A DNA stretch of 64,000 bases from Bacteroidia bacterium (GCA_016787705.1 JAEUTP010000017.1:587262-651261), one strand, 5' to 3'; positions 49,201-58,942 are shown, counted from the stretch's first letter. Numbers and translations are program-made. Notes: generated by a model from the sequence alone, not told the origin.

Positions 49201-49753
49201 TTATTTCTGTAATACCACCATCTGTAGCACACCATAAAGTATTCTTATGATCTGTGATAAGTTTGTAAACAACATTATCGCTTAATCCTTTATCTGAATT
49301 AAAATTTTTAATTTCATTATTTTTAAGTGTGTAAATACCATTGCCGTAAGTGGCAAAACAAAGTGTTGATTTAATCTCGCAAAAGGAAGTTATTTTTTCT
49401 TCATTCGGTTTTAGTTTAAGATCGAGGGAATCTATCTTGTTGTTTTTAAACGAATAAACTTTACCAATGTTGGTGCCTATCCATGCTGTACCTTTACTAT
49501 CAATAAAAATAGCCGTAATATTCTTTTTAAGAATAGGATTTTCTTTTGCAATTTGTACAGATGTTTTTCCGTCAAATTTATAAAGGCCTTCAGCTGTACC
49601 TATCCACAAAAAGCCCTGTTTGTCTTGTGTAATGGTGTTTACAGCAACATCTTTTTTGCCTGTAAATGAGAAATAGTTTTTTACCTGGAGTTGTGGGAAT
49701 AGAATGGAAGAACAAAAAACAAGAACTAACAGTATTTTATTCTTCGTTAGCAC
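46241..49753 (-). CDS. Reg_prop/Y_Y_Y sensor with PAS and SpoIIE phosphatase
   Basis: A 1170-residue membrane sensor. After a signal peptide, about residues 25-600 hold propeller repeats of the two-component regulator type (QDKQGFLWIGTAEGLYKFDG and many variants). A Y_Y_Y domain follows (YRYKLTGLDADWLYANEGKL), then one membrane helix near 735 (WWFWVLVVVMAFVIIYSF) and a coiled coil. A PAS domain occupies about 800-905. The linker DITDSISYAKKIQHAILP leads into a PP2C/SpoIIE domain with DIVSGDFYW, DCTGHGVPGAFMS, FTDGYADQFGG and a final VDDILVIG. Metal-binding Asp residues appear intact, so it should be an active Ser/Thr phosphatase. Its target, perhaps an anti-anti-sigma-like protein, is not nearby. 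Confidence 0.9.
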   Translation of the reverse strand: MLTKNKILLVLVFCSSILFPQLQVKNYFSFTGKKDVAVNTITQDKQGFLWIGTAEGLYKFDGKTSVQIAKENPILKKNITAIFIDSKGTAWIGTNIGKVYSFKNNKIDSLDLKLKPNEEKITSFCEIKSTLCFATYGNGIYTLKNNEIKNFNSDKGLSDNVVYKLITDHKNTLWCATDGGITEITNVTGRASFKIISNKIGLPDNIVRDISFEEKRIMISMQDSGVCSYNLSNSKIERIPFFANWTLGTVINANMQVPNKTIIATEKNGFLQIQNGIISIYNYEKYLQTTGINQLFIDNAKQIWIASKKGISQFYDRRYDFINSLKGLSDDKILAIATDNDHAVWIGTVNGISKIMTDDEGKIIVTKIQEATKFTISCATKAPDGSIWFGTYGNGIIELGSQNKSSTVINSQNKGLSNDNVSNIYFADNTTVYISTLGGGLIKAKVDLDTREFKVEKTYSETEGLGSNYVYEALTDNNGQLYIATDGGGLQVLENDKFISLTQKFKLNSNTIVSICKDKYNNIWASSNANGVIKYDGKSIISFTQQNGLRDEQPQQLVSSGDLVFSINSKGIDKINCVDNTVSYYDLFDGDLEPNLNAVFLGQDKFYSGTNNGVLIYRTKVESLDSIKPLTFIKGLQVNYKPFPIDSLFEFSYKQNNLAFTFDAIWLKNPEKLSYRYKLTGLDADWLYANEGKLINYNNLAAGSYTFVVQAKNEEDVWSEPTTFSFVILSPIWKKWWFWVLVVVMAFVIIYSFVRYRLKALQKENLLLEEKVALRTKEIEKQSEIIAEANKELEQLSIVASRTDNVVLILKPNGDIEYVNESFSRLNKITLAEILEKKLNIFTSSNNSAIRDFVDEAVSTKRSVKYESYNTKDPENKVWEASTLTPIFDENDQIKKIIIIDSDITESKRQQKIIEQKNKDITDSISYAKKIQHAILPEDKLIQKYIPNSFVLYMTKDIVSGDFYWFAHMDDISIIAAIDCTGHGVPGAFMSLIGYNLLNKIVNEQKIIDPKDILFELNNGVLETLYKNESQSKDGMDCAICKINHKTNTLDYAGAMRPLWVVANGELNEIKADKIPIGTKQADREDKIAYTTHTFNLSKGDSFYIFTDGYADQFGGQKEKKYSTGKFKDLIIKNSSLDFKTQHDNIKAEHLAWKGPHEQVDDILVIGFKL

Positions 49754-49762
49754 AAATTAAAA

Positions 49763-50305
49763 TTAAGCTTTTGGTTTTAAAGTGGCCTTCACATCAACAA
49801 TAATAATAGAAGCAATTTTTTGATTTACCACTTTTGGTATTTTAATGTTATGATCTTCTAAGGGCACTTCAAAGCTCGATTCAACCATCATTTCTTTATC
49901 TTTAATGGTGATTTTTGTTTTAATGATCTTTTCTTTTTCGGTACCATGAATATTAAACGTGCCTTTTGCTCTTACAGTATAGGTGCCATTCTTGGTAAAA
50001 TCAATATCTTCAATTATCTTGCCTTTAAAGGTTGCATTGGCATACTTCATGGTTTCCATATAATTTTCCTGGAAATGCTCTTTCTGCAAGCCACTGTTAA
50101 AGCCATCAAAGGAATCGATATTCACCGAAAAAGCCACATTTTTATTACCACAATCCAAAGCCCCAACCGTTTTGTTAGATTGGGCCTTAATAAGCTCAAG
50201 AGGGGCTTCTGATGTAAATTTGGTATTACCGTCTTTACATATAAATACCTGTGAAAAGCAAGTGCTAAAAGCTGCAAAAAAGAAAGTAAAAAAAATGCCT
50301 TTCAT
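49763..50305 (-). CDS. YceI family protein
   Basis: A 180-residue secreted protein with a signal peptide (MKGIFFTFFFAAFSTCFSQ). YceI-type features are the F-D-GF segment, LQKEHFQENYMETMKYANATFKGKI and FNIHGTEKEKI. YceI proteins are lipocalin-like and bind isoprenoids such as polyprenyl chains. The physiological role is not well defined. It ends 9 bp upstream of the sensor gene start on the same strand and could be co-transcribed with it. Confidence 0.88.
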   Translation of the reverse strand: MKGIFFTFFFAAFSTCFSQVFICKDGNTKFTSEAPLELIKAQSNKTVGALDCGNKNVAFSVNIDSFDGFNSGLQKEHFQENYMETMKYANATFKGKIIEDIDFTKNGTYTVRAKGTFNIHGTEKEKIIKTKITIKDKEMMVESSFEVPLEDHNIKIPKVVNQKIASIIIVDVKATLKPKA

Positions 50306-50349
50306 TAATTTTATTTTTAAATTATAGTAAATATAAGAAATTGCTTTTA

Positions 50350-51507
50350 TTAACCCAAAGCTTGTTTAAGATCATCAATAAGATCCTCAACATCCTCAAC
50401 ACCAACACTTAAACGCAATAAATTATCTACTACGCCCGCTTTTTCCCTTTCTGCTTTTGGTATAGAAGCATGTGTCATAGTTGCTGGATGATTGATCAAT
50501 GATTCAACACCGCCCAAACTTTCTGCTAAAGAAAACACCTTAAAGGATGAGGCAAGCTTAAAAGTATTCTCAATACTTTTATCTTTTAAAACAATAGAGA
50601 TCATACCACCAAAATCGCGCATTTGTTTTTTTGCTATTGCATGGTTTGGATGCTCTGCAAAACCAGGCCAGTAAACTTTTTCAATTTTTGGGTGGGTCTT
50701 TAAGAACTCAGCTATTTTCTTGCCGTTAAAGCAATGGCGCTCCATACGTAAATGCAATGTTTTAATACCACGCATCACTAAAAAACAATCCATAGGGCCA
50801 GGGTTAGCACCGCAGCTGTTTAATATAAAATATAATTGCTCCTGTAGCTTATCATCATTTGTAATTAAAGCACCCATTACCACGTCGCTATGGCCACCCA
50901 AATATTTTGTTACCGAGTGCATAACAATATCAGCACCTAAAGCCAACGGATTTTGTAAATAAGGCGATGCAAAGGTGTTATCTACCGCTAACAAAATTTT
51001 ATTTTCTTTTGCAATTTTAGAGCAGGCTTCAATATCAATGATCTGCATGGTAGGATTGGTAGGCGTTTCGGCCCAGATCAATTTTGTATTGGCGTTCACA
51101 TATTTTTTAATGTTATTCGCGTCAGTCAAATTAATGAAATGAAATTTAATGCCGTAATTCTCAAATATCTTTGTGAACATTCTGTAAGAGCCGCCATAAA
51201 GATCATCGCCGGTAATCACTTCATCACCGGGGCGTAATAATTTCATTACAGCGTCGGTGGCGCCCATACCACTACTAAAGCAAATGCAATGTTTGCCGTT
51301 TTCTAAAGCTGCAATATTTTTTTGTAACGCTTCTCGTGTTGGATTTTTGCCACGCGCATAACCATAACCTTTATTGGTGCCAGGCGATTCCTGCACATAC
51401 GTGGAAGTTTGAAAAATAGGTGTCATAATAGCACCGGTAGATGGATCGGCATCTGCGCCCGCGTGAATGGCTTTTGTGCCAAATTTATGTTTTGAAAAAT
51501 CAGTCAT
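50350..51507 (-). CDS. Cys/Met metabolism PLP-dependent enzyme (cystathionine gamma-synthase/lyase type)
   Basis: A 385-residue PLP enzyme of the gamma family. The N-terminal HAGADADPSTGAIMTPIFQTSTY, the SSGMGATDAVM phosphate-binding loop, the AETPTNP motif, AVDNTFASPYLQ, and the cofactor lysine in HSVTKYLGGHSDVVMG near residue 206 are all present. Length and motifs fit cystathionine gamma-synthase and gamma-lyase. The two cannot be separated by eye, so methionine synthesis or cysteine formation are both open. No SAM or B12 control element is seen upstream. Confidence 0.9.
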   Translation of the reverse strand: MTDFSKHKFGTKAIHAGADADPSTGAIMTPIFQTSTYVQESPGTNKGYGYARGKNPTREALQKNIAALENGKHCICFSSGMGATDAVMKLLRPGDEVITGDDLYGGSYRMFTKIFENYGIKFHFINLTDANNIKKYVNANTKLIWAETPTNPTMQIIDIEACSKIAKENKILLAVDNTFASPYLQNPLALGADIVMHSVTKYLGGHSDVVMGALITNDDKLQEQLYFILNSCGANPGPMDCFLVMRGIKTLHLRMERHCFNGKKIAEFLKTHPKIEKVYWPGFAEHPNHAIAKKQMRDFGGMISIVLKDKSIENTFKLASSFKVFSLAESLGGVESLINHPATMTHASIPKAEREKAGVVDNLLRLSVGVEDVEDLIDDLKQALG

Positions 51508-51557
51508 AGTTTAGTTTTTAAAGCAATAAATGAGGGTATAAAATTGGCAAAAAAAAT

Positions 51558-52448
51558 CTACATATTGGCAGGTTTTTTATGTTTCCACCGGCGATGACTC
51601 CAAAGCCATGCAAAAGGCTGCTCATGAATGTTATTTTCTAAGGCCTTTACGTATAGTTCGGTAATTTGCCCATCTGTAAGGTCTTTAGGATTTTCTGTTA
51701 ACACCAAAGCGTCTAGCTCGTATTTACCGCGTTTTAATTTATGTATGGGTATATAAACCACAGGATAATTAAATTTTTTTGCTATCTTTTCGCTGCCCCA
51801 AAAAAAAGCAGTATCCTGGTTTAAAAAGGTTGTCCAATACGCACTTTCCGGTGGTGGAGTTTGATCGGATATTAAACCCACACTTGTAGATATATTTTCT
51901 TTTCTAAGTCGTAGAAGATCTTTAAACGTATCGCGCATGGGTATAAAGTTACCACCAAAGCGCTGCCTTAAATTAAGAATAAATTTATCGAAGCTTTTGT
52001 TTGACAAAGGATGATAGACACCTGTAAGGAGCTGGTCAAAAGAAAGAATGTGTATAATAGCACTCCACTCCCAGTTACCAACATGCCCAAGCACCATAAT
52101 AATGCTTTGTTTACGATTTGAATAACCGCCCAGGATATTGATGGCGTTTTGGCTAAAAGCGCAATGCTTTTGAAATGTTTTTTTTGAAACCGTGTAAACT
52201 TTTAGTGTTTCAAAAATAACATCGCAAAAATGCTTGTAAAATTGTTTGGTTATTTTTTGGATATCTTCTTCACTTTTTTCCGGAAAAGAATTCTTAAGGT
52301 TTTGTATCACTACCTTTTTGCGGTACCCAATAACATGAAAAATAATAACATAAAAAAAACTACTGAAAGCATGTAATAACCAAAATGGCCAAAGAGAAAT
52401 AAAATAGAGCAGTGGAAAAACAAATATATTAAATAACCACTTGTTCAA
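51558..52448 (-). CDS. Lipid A biosynthesis (LpxL/HtrB-like) acyltransferase
   Basis: A 296-residue acyltransferase with an N-terminal membrane helix (IFVFPLLYFISLWPFWLLHAF). The catalytic HX4E motif is GHVGNWEWS near residue 120. Later conserved parts are VGLISDQTPP and TTFLNQDTAFFWG. Family members add a secondary acyl chain to lipid A precursors at the inner membrane. The C-terminal EQPFAWLWSHRRWK is typical. It begins 2 bp after the LOG-family stop, so the two are co-transcribed. Confidence 0.9.
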   Translation of the reverse strand: MNKWLFNIFVFPLLYFISLWPFWLLHAFSSFFYVIIFHVIGYRKKVVIQNLKNSFPEKSEEDIQKITKQFYKHFCDVIFETLKVYTVSKKTFQKHCAFSQNAINILGGYSNRKQSIIMVLGHVGNWEWSAIIHILSFDQLLTGVYHPLSNKSFDKFILNLRQRFGGNFIPMRDTFKDLLRLRKENISTSVGLISDQTPPPESAYWTTFLNQDTAFFWGSEKIAKKFNYPVVYIPIHKLKRGKYELDALVLTENPKDLTDGQITELYVKALENNIHEQPFAWLWSHRRWKHKKPANM

Positions 52449-52450
52449 TT

Positions 52451-53164
52451 TTAGAAGTTTGGTTTTAGTAAGTATTTAGAGTAGAAATCTACAATGTGTT
52501 TTACCGCTTCGTCAGCAGTATCAACCAGTTTAAAAAGATCAAGATCAATAGCGTTAATGTTTTTCTCTTCTTCTAACATGGTTGTTTTTAACCATTCTAT
52601 CATGCCTTTCCAGTATTCACTTCCAACCAAAACTACAGGAAATTGCGCTATTTTATTTGTTTGCACCAGGGTAAGCGATTCAAACAATTCATCCATAGTA
52701 CCAAAGCCGCCGGGCATGCCAATAAAGCCTTGCGAGTATTTTAAGAAAATAGTTTTGCGAACAAAAAAGTAATCAAAGTTAATGCACTTATCATAATCAA
52801 TATATTCATTATGTTTTTGCTCAAAAGGCAAATCGATATTTAATCCTACCGATTTTCCCTTGCCTTTCATAGCTCCCTTGTTCGCGGCTTCCATAATACC
52901 GGGTCCGCCACCGGTAATAACACCGTAACCTTCTTTCACTAATTTAAATGCTATCTCTTCGGCTATTTGGTAATATTTATTTTCGGGTTTTGTACGTGCG
53001 CTTCCAAATATAGAAACACAGGGCCCAATACGACTCATTTTCTCAAAGCCTTCAACAAACTCGCTCATTATTTTAAAGATCTGCCAGCTGTTTTGCGCTT
53101 TAATATCATTCCAGTCTTTTTGCGCAAAAGCATTACGTATCTTATCTTCTCCTTCTGGTGTCAT
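52451..53164 (-). CDS. LOG family (TIGR00730) Rossmann-fold protein
   Basis: A 237-residue protein with the Rossmann-like fold of the LOG family. It shows the VSIFGSAR beta strand, GVITGGGPGIMEAANKGA and the PGGFGTMDE motif, which form the nucleotide site. Characterised members are cytokinin riboside 5'-monophosphate phosphoribohydrolases or related nucleotide hydrolases. The bacterial role is often unknown. It lies immediately upstream of the acyltransferase gene on the same strand. Confidence 0.9.
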   Translation of the reverse strand: MTPEGEDKIRNAFAQKDWNDIKAQNSWQIFKIMSEFVEGFEKMSRIGPCVSIFGSARTKPENKYYQIAEEIAFKLVKEGYGVITGGGPGIMEAANKGAMKGKGKSVGLNIDLPFEQKHNEYIDYDKCINFDYFFVRKTIFLKYSQGFIGMPGGFGTMDELFESLTLVQTNKIAQFPVVLVGSEYWKGMIEWLKTTMLEEEKNINAIDLDLFKLVDTADEAVKHIVDFYSKYLLKPNF

Positions 53165-53240
53165 ACTTTGTGTTTCTTGTTTTAAGTTTCTTGTTCAAGG
53201 TTTCTGCAATTGTAAATTGTCAATCAAAAAATTGTCAATT

Positions 53241-54311
53241 TTATAAGCCGCCTTCTTTTAATCGCTCTGCATTTTCTGCAAATTGTAATTTATCTATCAT
53301 CTCCTGTATTTCGCCACTCATAAAGCCGGTAAGGTCATACAAGGTTTCGTTTATGCGATGGTCGGTGATCCGGTTTTGTGGGTAATTGTAGGTTCTGATC
53401 TTGGCACTTCTGTCGCCGGTACTTACCATTGTTTTACGCTTCTTCGTTGTTTCCTCCAAACGTTTTTGATATTCGATATCATAAATTTTAGAGCGCAACA
53501 TTTGCATGGCTTTTTCACGATTACCTAATTGGTTACGCTCGGTTTGGCAAGTAACCACAAGGCCTGTAGGCTTATGCGTTAAAATAACCTTACTTTCTAC
53601 TTTATTTACATTCTGTCCGCCTGCGCCACCGCTTCGTGCGGTTTGCATTTCAATATCCGAATCTTTAATATCAACATCTAATTCTTCTGCTTCAGGTAAA
53701 ACCGCTAAACTGGCCGCAGAAGTATGTACGCGGCCCGATGCTTCGGTTGCCGGCACACGCTGCACGCGGTGTACACCGCTTTCAAATTTTAAAATGCCAT
53801 AAGCACCGGGGCCTTTTACGTTAAAGATGATCTCTTTAAAACCACCCATAGTGCCCGGGCTGGAATCTACCACCTCTAACTGAAAACCTTTTTTCTCGCA
53901 ATAGCGGCTGTACATTTCAAATAAATTTCCTGCAAAAATAGCGGCCTCATCGCCACCGGTTCCGCCTCTTAGCTCCATCACACAGTTTTTATTATCCTCC
54001 GGATCCTTTGGTATCAGTAGTAATCGAATTTCTTCAGTTAATTTGGCTTCTTTCTCGCGATTTTCTTCCAACTCGGCTTTGGCCATATCTAAAAAATCCT
54101 TGTCCTTTTCGTTAGCCAAAACTTCTTTGGCCTGTTCCATATCTTTCAGTACTTTTTTGTAAACGTTTATTACGGCTACAACTTCGCCAAGCTCTTTATA
54201 TTCAATATTTAATTTTTTAAATAATTTCATATCAGAGATCACTTTTGGATCTGCCAATTTTGCTTCTACATCTTCGTAACGGCGTTTTATTTCTTCTAAT
54301 TTATCTAACAT
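53241..54311 (-). CDS. prfA: Peptide chain release factor 1
   Basis: A 356-residue class I release factor. The catalytic GGQ is in [17 protein letters not shown] near residue 235. The stop-codon recognition tripeptide is PAT in [14 protein letters not shown], the RF1 type for UAA/UAG. The coiled-coil N-terminal domain and the C-terminal [15 protein letters not shown] are normal. No prmC (N5-glutamine methyltransferase) gene is adjacent, unlike in many bacteria. Confidence 0.97.
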   Translation of the reverse strand: MLDKLEEIKRRYEDVEAKLADPKVISDMKLFKKLNIEYKELGEVVAVINVYKKVLKDMEQAKEVLANEKDKDFLDMAKAELEENREKEAKLTEEIRLLLIPKDPEDNKNCVMELRGGTGGDEAAIFAGNLFEMYSRYCEKKGFQLEVVDSSPGTMGGFKEIIFNVKGPGAYGILKFESGVHRVQRVPATEASGRVHTSAASLAVLPEAEELDVDIKDSDIEMQTARSGGAGGQNVNKVESKVILTHKPTGLVVTCQTERNQLGNREKAMQMLRSKIYDIEYQKRLEETTKKRKTMVSTGDRSAKIRTYNYPQNRITDHRINETLYDLTGFMSGEIQEMIDKLQFAENAERLKEGGL

Positions 54312-54439
54312 AGTAATTTGGGAACGTAAAGGTAATAAATTGCTTACTTCTATTTCAAATAATTATACAATAGTTTAGGCTTGTTTTGATAATTGAGCTA
54401 ATAGCAGTATAATTGAAGTATTAATGTCACCTATAAAAA

Positions 54440-56320
54440 ATGCTTAGCCTGCTTAATACAATTAAACCCTGGAACTTTTTTGTTTTTGCAGCCATTGTTA
54501 TTGAATTTGTATTTATGTGGGTTACCCCACCTTTACAGGCGCCTGACGAATTTAACCATTTTTACAGGGCTTACCAGATATCTGATGGGCATTTTTTGCC
54601 TGAAAGAACCGCGCACAGACTGGGAGGAGAAGTGCCCGTTTGCTTTAATGATTTTATGACACCTTATTTTTACGCAGCTACAAACATTAAATATGTTTTG
54701 TATGACCTCGAGGTGCAGGAATCGGGTAGTGTGGCGTTTAATGATAGTATTAAAGAATTTAAAGATTTTCCAAATACAGCCTACTATTCGCCGGTATCGT
54801 ATGCTCCGCAAGCCTTTGCCATGTTTATGGCCAGGCAATTTAACTGTAGTGTAAGTATGGTTTATTACGCTGGCCGAATAGGCGGTTTTATATTTTGGTT
54901 AGTGATCATGTTTTTGGTTATTAAAATAGTGCCGGTTTACAAATGGCTTTTTACCGTGCTTATTTTGTTGCCTATGAATTTGTATGTAACCAACTCGCTT
55001 AGTGCCGATACGGTTACCAATTGTCTGGGTCTTTTATTTATTGCACTGGTATTAAAATTTACGTTTAGTGATAATAAAATTGGTATAAAGCAACTGTTAT
55101 TGCTTTTGATATTGATTGTATTAATTGCCATGGCAAAAGTGGTTTATGTTGGTGCTATAGTGTTGTTATTTCTTATTCCGCTAAATAAGTTTGTGAATAA
55201 ATTATGGCGCTTTGGAAGTATAGCTGTTATCTTTTTGGTTGCTTTTACCGTGGTGTATTGCTGGTCTGAAACCATCATGAGGTTTTATATTACCTATGCA
55301 GAGTATGACCCTGAGCATAATTTTTACATCGGGCTTAATTCCTGCGCCAATTATAATGCGCAAAAAGCTTATATCTTAGAGCATGGCTTTTATTTTTTTA
55401 CAGTTATTTATAATTCCATCTTCAGGCATCCCGAGCAGTTTTTAATAGGTTATATTGGCGCTTTTGGGCAAAGTGATATTGCTATGAAAAATATAACTTA
55501 TGTTGTTGCGTATGTTTTTATTTTATTTTTAGCCGTTACCGAAAGCAATAAATTTATTTTTAACTGGCGTCAAAAGGTCATTATTTTTGTTGCGGCATTT
55601 GGTTCTTTTGTATTGTTGCTGTTATCGCAACATTTAATTTGGGATTGTGTAGGCGAGGGCATTGTAGATATGGTGCAGGGCAGGTATCTTATTCCCATCT
55701 TTCCTTTATTGTTTATTTTATTCAGCAATAATAAAGTTAAACCAAACTACTCTCCGCTTTTATTTATTTTACCGTTTTTAATTGTATTAAACGGATATGC
55801 CGCCCGTAAAATTTATTACCGTTTTTATGTAGAATCATATACTACCAAAACCGAGTTTTTTTGTGGCTTTGAAGAAAAAGATACCCTTGAAAATTATCTT
55901 ACAACAAATAATGGCATTAAGCTTAATAGTATGAAAATGCAGGTAAAGGATACAAGTTTTTCGGGTAACTATTCTACTTACTTGCCACCACCATCGCAAT
56001 ATAATTTGCAATTTGGACTTAATTATAAAATTAAAAGCCTTAACCGGGGAGATATGATTGAAATAATAGCAAGGCAGCGAGGAGAGGGTGGGCAACTTGT
56101 TATTGCAGGAAAGGGAAAGAAAGGTAAAGAGTTTTTTCTCGCTTCAAAAGCTCATTCTTTAAATAAAGTAAACGGTTGGAATAAACTATACAGCATATTT
56201 ACTATGCCCGAAGATGCCGATACCTCCGGAGCCAGTTTTTTTATATGGAATCCAACCAATAAAAAACTATATTTTGATCATCTCAGTTTTAAGATCAAGA
56301 AGTATGAAAGGGGTTATTAA
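54440..56320 (+). CDS. DUF2142-like polytopic membrane protein
   Basis: A 626-residue protein with about ten membrane helices over residues 10-455. The first outside loop reads TPPLQAPDEFNHFYRAYQIS, the PDE motif typical of DUF2142 membrane proteins, which look like GT-C glycosyltransferases. The last 150 residues form a soluble domain, possibly a carbohydrate-binding beta sandwich, outside the membrane. The start at 54440 puts the first helix near residue 12. Function is uncertain. It stands alone, between prfA and the OmpA gene. Confidence 0.78.
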   Translation: MLSLLNTIKPWNFFVFAAIVIEFVFMWVTPPLQAPDEFNHFYRAYQISDGHFLPERTAHRLGGEVPVCFNDFMTPYFYAATNIKYVLYDLEVQESGSVAFNDSIKEFKDFPNTAYYSPVSYAPQAFAMFMARQFNCSVSMVYYAGRIGGFIFWLVIMFLVIKIVPVYKWLFTVLILLPMNLYVTNSLSADTVTNCLGLLFIALVLKFTFSDNKIGIKQLLLLLILIVLIAMAKVVYVGAIVLLFLIPLNKFVNKLWRFGSIAVIFLVAFTVVYCWSETIMRFYITYAEYDPEHNFYIGLNSCANYNAQKAYILEHGFYFFTVIYNSIFRHPEQFLIGYIGAFGQSDIAMKNITYVVAYVFILFLAVTESNKFIFNWRQKVIIFVAAFGSFVLLLLSQHLIWDCVGEGIVDMVQGRYLIPIFPLLFILFSNNKVKPNYSPLLFILPFLIVLNGYAARKIYYRFYVESYTTKTEFFCGFEEKDTLENYLTTNNGIKLNSMKMQVKDTSFSGNYSTYLPPPSQYNLQFGLNYKIKSLNRGDMIEIIARQRGEGGQLVIAGKGKKGKEFFLASKAHSLNKVNGWNKLYSIFTMPEDADTSGASFFIWNPTNKKLYFDHLSFKIKKYERGY

Positions 56321-56402
56321 GGCAATAAAAATATCTAAAACTAATTAACCGTTTTAATTAAGCTGCACACCTATTTATTAAAATTCTTTAAAAGAAATTA
56401 AT

Positions 56403-56410
56403 TATATTTG
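56403..56410 (+). promoter_or_regulatory. Probable -7 element of the OmpA-type gene
   Basis: TATATTTG matches TAnnTTTG and lies 20 bp before the ATG at 56431. No good -33 TTTG is found at the usual distance. Confidence 0.5.
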
Positions 56411-56430
56411 ATTATTATAAATCTCGCCGT

Positions 56431-58899
56431 ATGAAAAAACTATTACCTCTTTTTATCTTATTGTTTACTTTACAAATGAAAGCCCAGGATTTTATGGGTT
56501 TACAAAGCAGTAATTATGCAGGAGTTGTTGGCATTTTTAGTAATCCGGCAAATGTTGTAGATAACCGTTTAAAGTTTGATATGGTTTTAGTTGGCCTTAA
56601 TTTAAACGTTGACAACAATTACATCGGCGTAAAACGATCATCGATTAAAGGTACTCGATTAAAAAATGTTACCAATGCCGATGGTACAACAAGTAAACAA
56701 TTTGTAGGCTATTCGCCAACCTGGGATAGCACAAGAAACACATCTCCTTACTATTGGAAAAACAATATTGCGAGTCAAACTAATAAATACGATAAATCAA
56801 TTTACTCGGCAACACGAATTGTTTTACCTTCTTTTGCAGTACAATTAAACAAAAAAAATGCCTTAGCATTTAATTGGGGCATTCGCAATTATGTAAACCT
56901 CGATGGCATATCGCCTGATCTCGCAAAATTAGGCTACGAAGAATTTATTTATCCAACGCTTTGGTTTACCAATCTTACAAATAAGAATTTAAGCGTACAG
57001 CAAATGGCCTGGGCCGAATATGGTCTTAGCTACGGGCATGTATTTAAAGAAGATGGGAAGCATTTTTTTAAAGCGGGTGCAACAGTTAAATTATTACAGG
57101 GTTTAGAGGCTGCTTATATTTACATCAGGGATCTTGAATATAAATTAGATACAAAAGACACGGTGAGCTTTTTTAATACATCCGTTGCTTATGGCCACTC
57201 TGATAATCTTGATTTTACAAATACATCTAACCCAAGCGATATTTATAAATTTACATCTAACCCCGGTTTTGGTTTTGATATTGGTGGTGTTTACGAATTT
57301 CGCCCTGATTTTGAAAGCCATAAATTTGATATGGATGGTGAAACCGGTTTATGGAGAAGAGATCAGAATAAATACAAATTAAAAGCAAGCTTAGCTGTTA
57401 ATGATATTGGTGGTATACGCTTTAAAAAAGGCGGTTTGTCAAATGACTTTACTGCAAATGTTAACCGTTACAATGTAGATAAGTTTGAAGCAGTACGTGA
57501 TATAAATAGTTTTGATTCGATCATTAAAGCTGATTTTAATTCAAATACCGGCGCCGATAAAACTTTTAAAATGGCTTTACCAACGTCTGTTAACGCACAA
57601 TTAGATTATCATATCTGGAAACCATTTTACATTAACCTAACCGGTAACATTACTAATTTTTATAAGAACCGCGAAGCTAAAGTGCACGACTTTACAACTA
57701 TTAGCCTTGCACCAAGATTCGATCACAAATGGTTTGGCTTAACACTGCCTTTCACATACAATACATTGGCTGCAAAACGCGGACAAAATGTGCAGGTAGG
57801 AACCATGGCGCGTATCGGGCCTCTGGTTGTAGGATCTAACGATCTGGCAGGCCTTTTTACATCAGATGTGTATGGTGCTAATTTATATTTCCTGCTTAAA
57901 ATTCCTGTTCCTTACGGTCGCCCTAAAGACAGGGATAAAGACAAAGTAAGTGATAAAAAAGATGTGTGTATTGATGTGCCCGGTGTTTGGGAGTTTATGG
58001 GCTGTCCTGATAAAGATGGTGATCATATTCCTGATAAAGATGATAAATGTCCTGATGTGCCGGGTGTAAAGGAGTTGCAAGGCTGTCCTGATAAAGATGG
58101 GGATGGTATAACAGATGCTGAAGATGCTTGCCCTGAAGAAAAAGGTCCGCTTGAGTTTAAAGGCTGCCCTGACAGGGATGGAGATAAGATCATTGATAAA
58201 GACGATGAGTGCCCGGATGATGCAGGTATTGCCGAGTTTATGGGTTGCCCTGATAAAGATGGCGATGGTACACCTGATAAGTACGATGCTTGTGTGGATG
58301 TATTTGGCCCTAAAGAATACAAAGGCTGCCCTGATAGAGACGGTGATGGTGTGTTGGATAAAGAAGATGAGTGTGTAGATGTGGCCGGACCAAAAGAAAA
58401 TAAAGGTTGCCCTTGGCCAGATACTGATAAAGATGGTATCTTAGATAAAGATGATGCTTGCCCAACGGTTCCGGGTGTTGTTGAGTACAAAGGCTGTCCT
58501 CCGCCTCCGCCAATGAAAGCAGCAGAACAGAAAATCCTTGAGCGTGCATTTGCAAGCTTAGAGTTTGCTACCGCAAAAGATATTATTAAGCCCAAATCAT
58601 TCCCTTCATTAAATGATCTGGCTAAGATCTTAAAAGCGCATGAGGCCGACTGGACACTCAAATTATCAGGCCATACTGATAACGAGGGTAATGCTGATAA
58701 AAACATGTTATTGTCTGAAAAACGTGCAAAAGCAGTTAAAGCCTACCTGGTTAAAAAAGGTGCTAAAGATGATAAGATCATTACCGAGTGGTTTGGCCAA
58801 ACACAGCCAATTGCAGATAACGCAACACCTGCAGGTCGTCAGAAAAACCGCAGGGTAGAGATGAAAATTATTTACAAAGAAACAGTTCAACCAAAATAA
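56431..58899 (+). CDS. Outer membrane DUF5723-like barrel with TSP3 repeats and OmpA domain
   Basis: An 822-residue protein with a signal peptide (MKKLLPLFILLFTLQMKAQ). Residues of about 20-490 form a predicted barrel that resembles DUF5723 (LQSSNYAGVVGIFSNPANVVDNRLKFD). About eight thrombospondin type 3 repeats follow over roughly 490-690, each with (D)KDGD and a GC-P pair, binding calcium. The C-terminal 120 residues are an OmpA domain with LSGHTDNEGNADKNMLLSEKRA and GRQKNRRVE, anchoring to peptidoglycan. A strong terminator follows, so it is probably monocistronic. Confidence 0.9.
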   Translation: MKKLLPLFILLFTLQMKAQDFMGLQSSNYAGVVGIFSNPANVVDNRLKFDMVLVGLNLNVDNNYIGVKRSSIKGTRLKNVTNADGTTSKQFVGYSPTWDSTRNTSPYYWKNNIASQTNKYDKSIYSATRIVLPSFAVQLNKKNALAFNWGIRNYVNLDGISPDLAKLGYEEFIYPTLWFTNLTNKNLSVQQMAWAEYGLSYGHVFKEDGKHFFKAGATVKLLQGLEAAYIYIRDLEYKLDTKDTVSFFNTSVAYGHSDNLDFTNTSNPSDIYKFTSNPGFGFDIGGVYEFRPDFESHKFDMDGETGLWRRDQNKYKLKASLAVNDIGGIRFKKGGLSNDFTANVNRYNVDKFEAVRDINSFDSIIKADFNSNTGADKTFKMALPTSVNAQLDYHIWKPFYINLTGNITNFYKNREAKVHDFTTISLAPRFDHKWFGLTLPFTYNTLAAKRGQNVQVGTMARIGPLVVGSNDLAGLFTSDVYGANLYFLLKIPVPYGRPKDRDKDKVSDKKDVCIDVPGVWEFMGCPDKDGDHIPDKDDKCPDVPGVKELQGCPDKDGDGITDAEDACPEEKGPLEFKGCPDRDGDKIIDKDDECPDDAGIAEFMGCPDKDGDGTPDKYDACVDVFGPKEYKGCPDRDGDGVLDKEDECVDVAGPKENKGCPWPDTDKDGILDKDDACPTVPGVVEYKGCPPPPPMKAAEQKILERAFASLEFATAKDIIKPKSFPSLNDLAKILKAHEADWTLKLSGHTDNEGNADKNMLLSEKRAKAVKAYLVKKGAKDDKIITEWFGQTQPIADNATPAGRQKNRRVEMKIIYKETVQPK

Positions 58900-58910
58900 T
58901 TAACAAAACA

Positions 58911-58942
58911 AAAAAGCCATCAAATTAATTGATGGCTTTTTT
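58911..58942 (+). terminator. Rho-independent terminator after the OmpA-type gene
   Basis: AAAAAGCCATCAA (58911-58923) and TTGATGGCTTTTT (58929-58941) pair perfectly around a 5-nt loop and end in a T run. Confidence 0.9.

Noticed and set aside
57920..58500. Periodic repeats considered as CRISPR
   Set aside because: They are in-frame thrombospondin type 3 calcium repeats of the OmpA-type protein.
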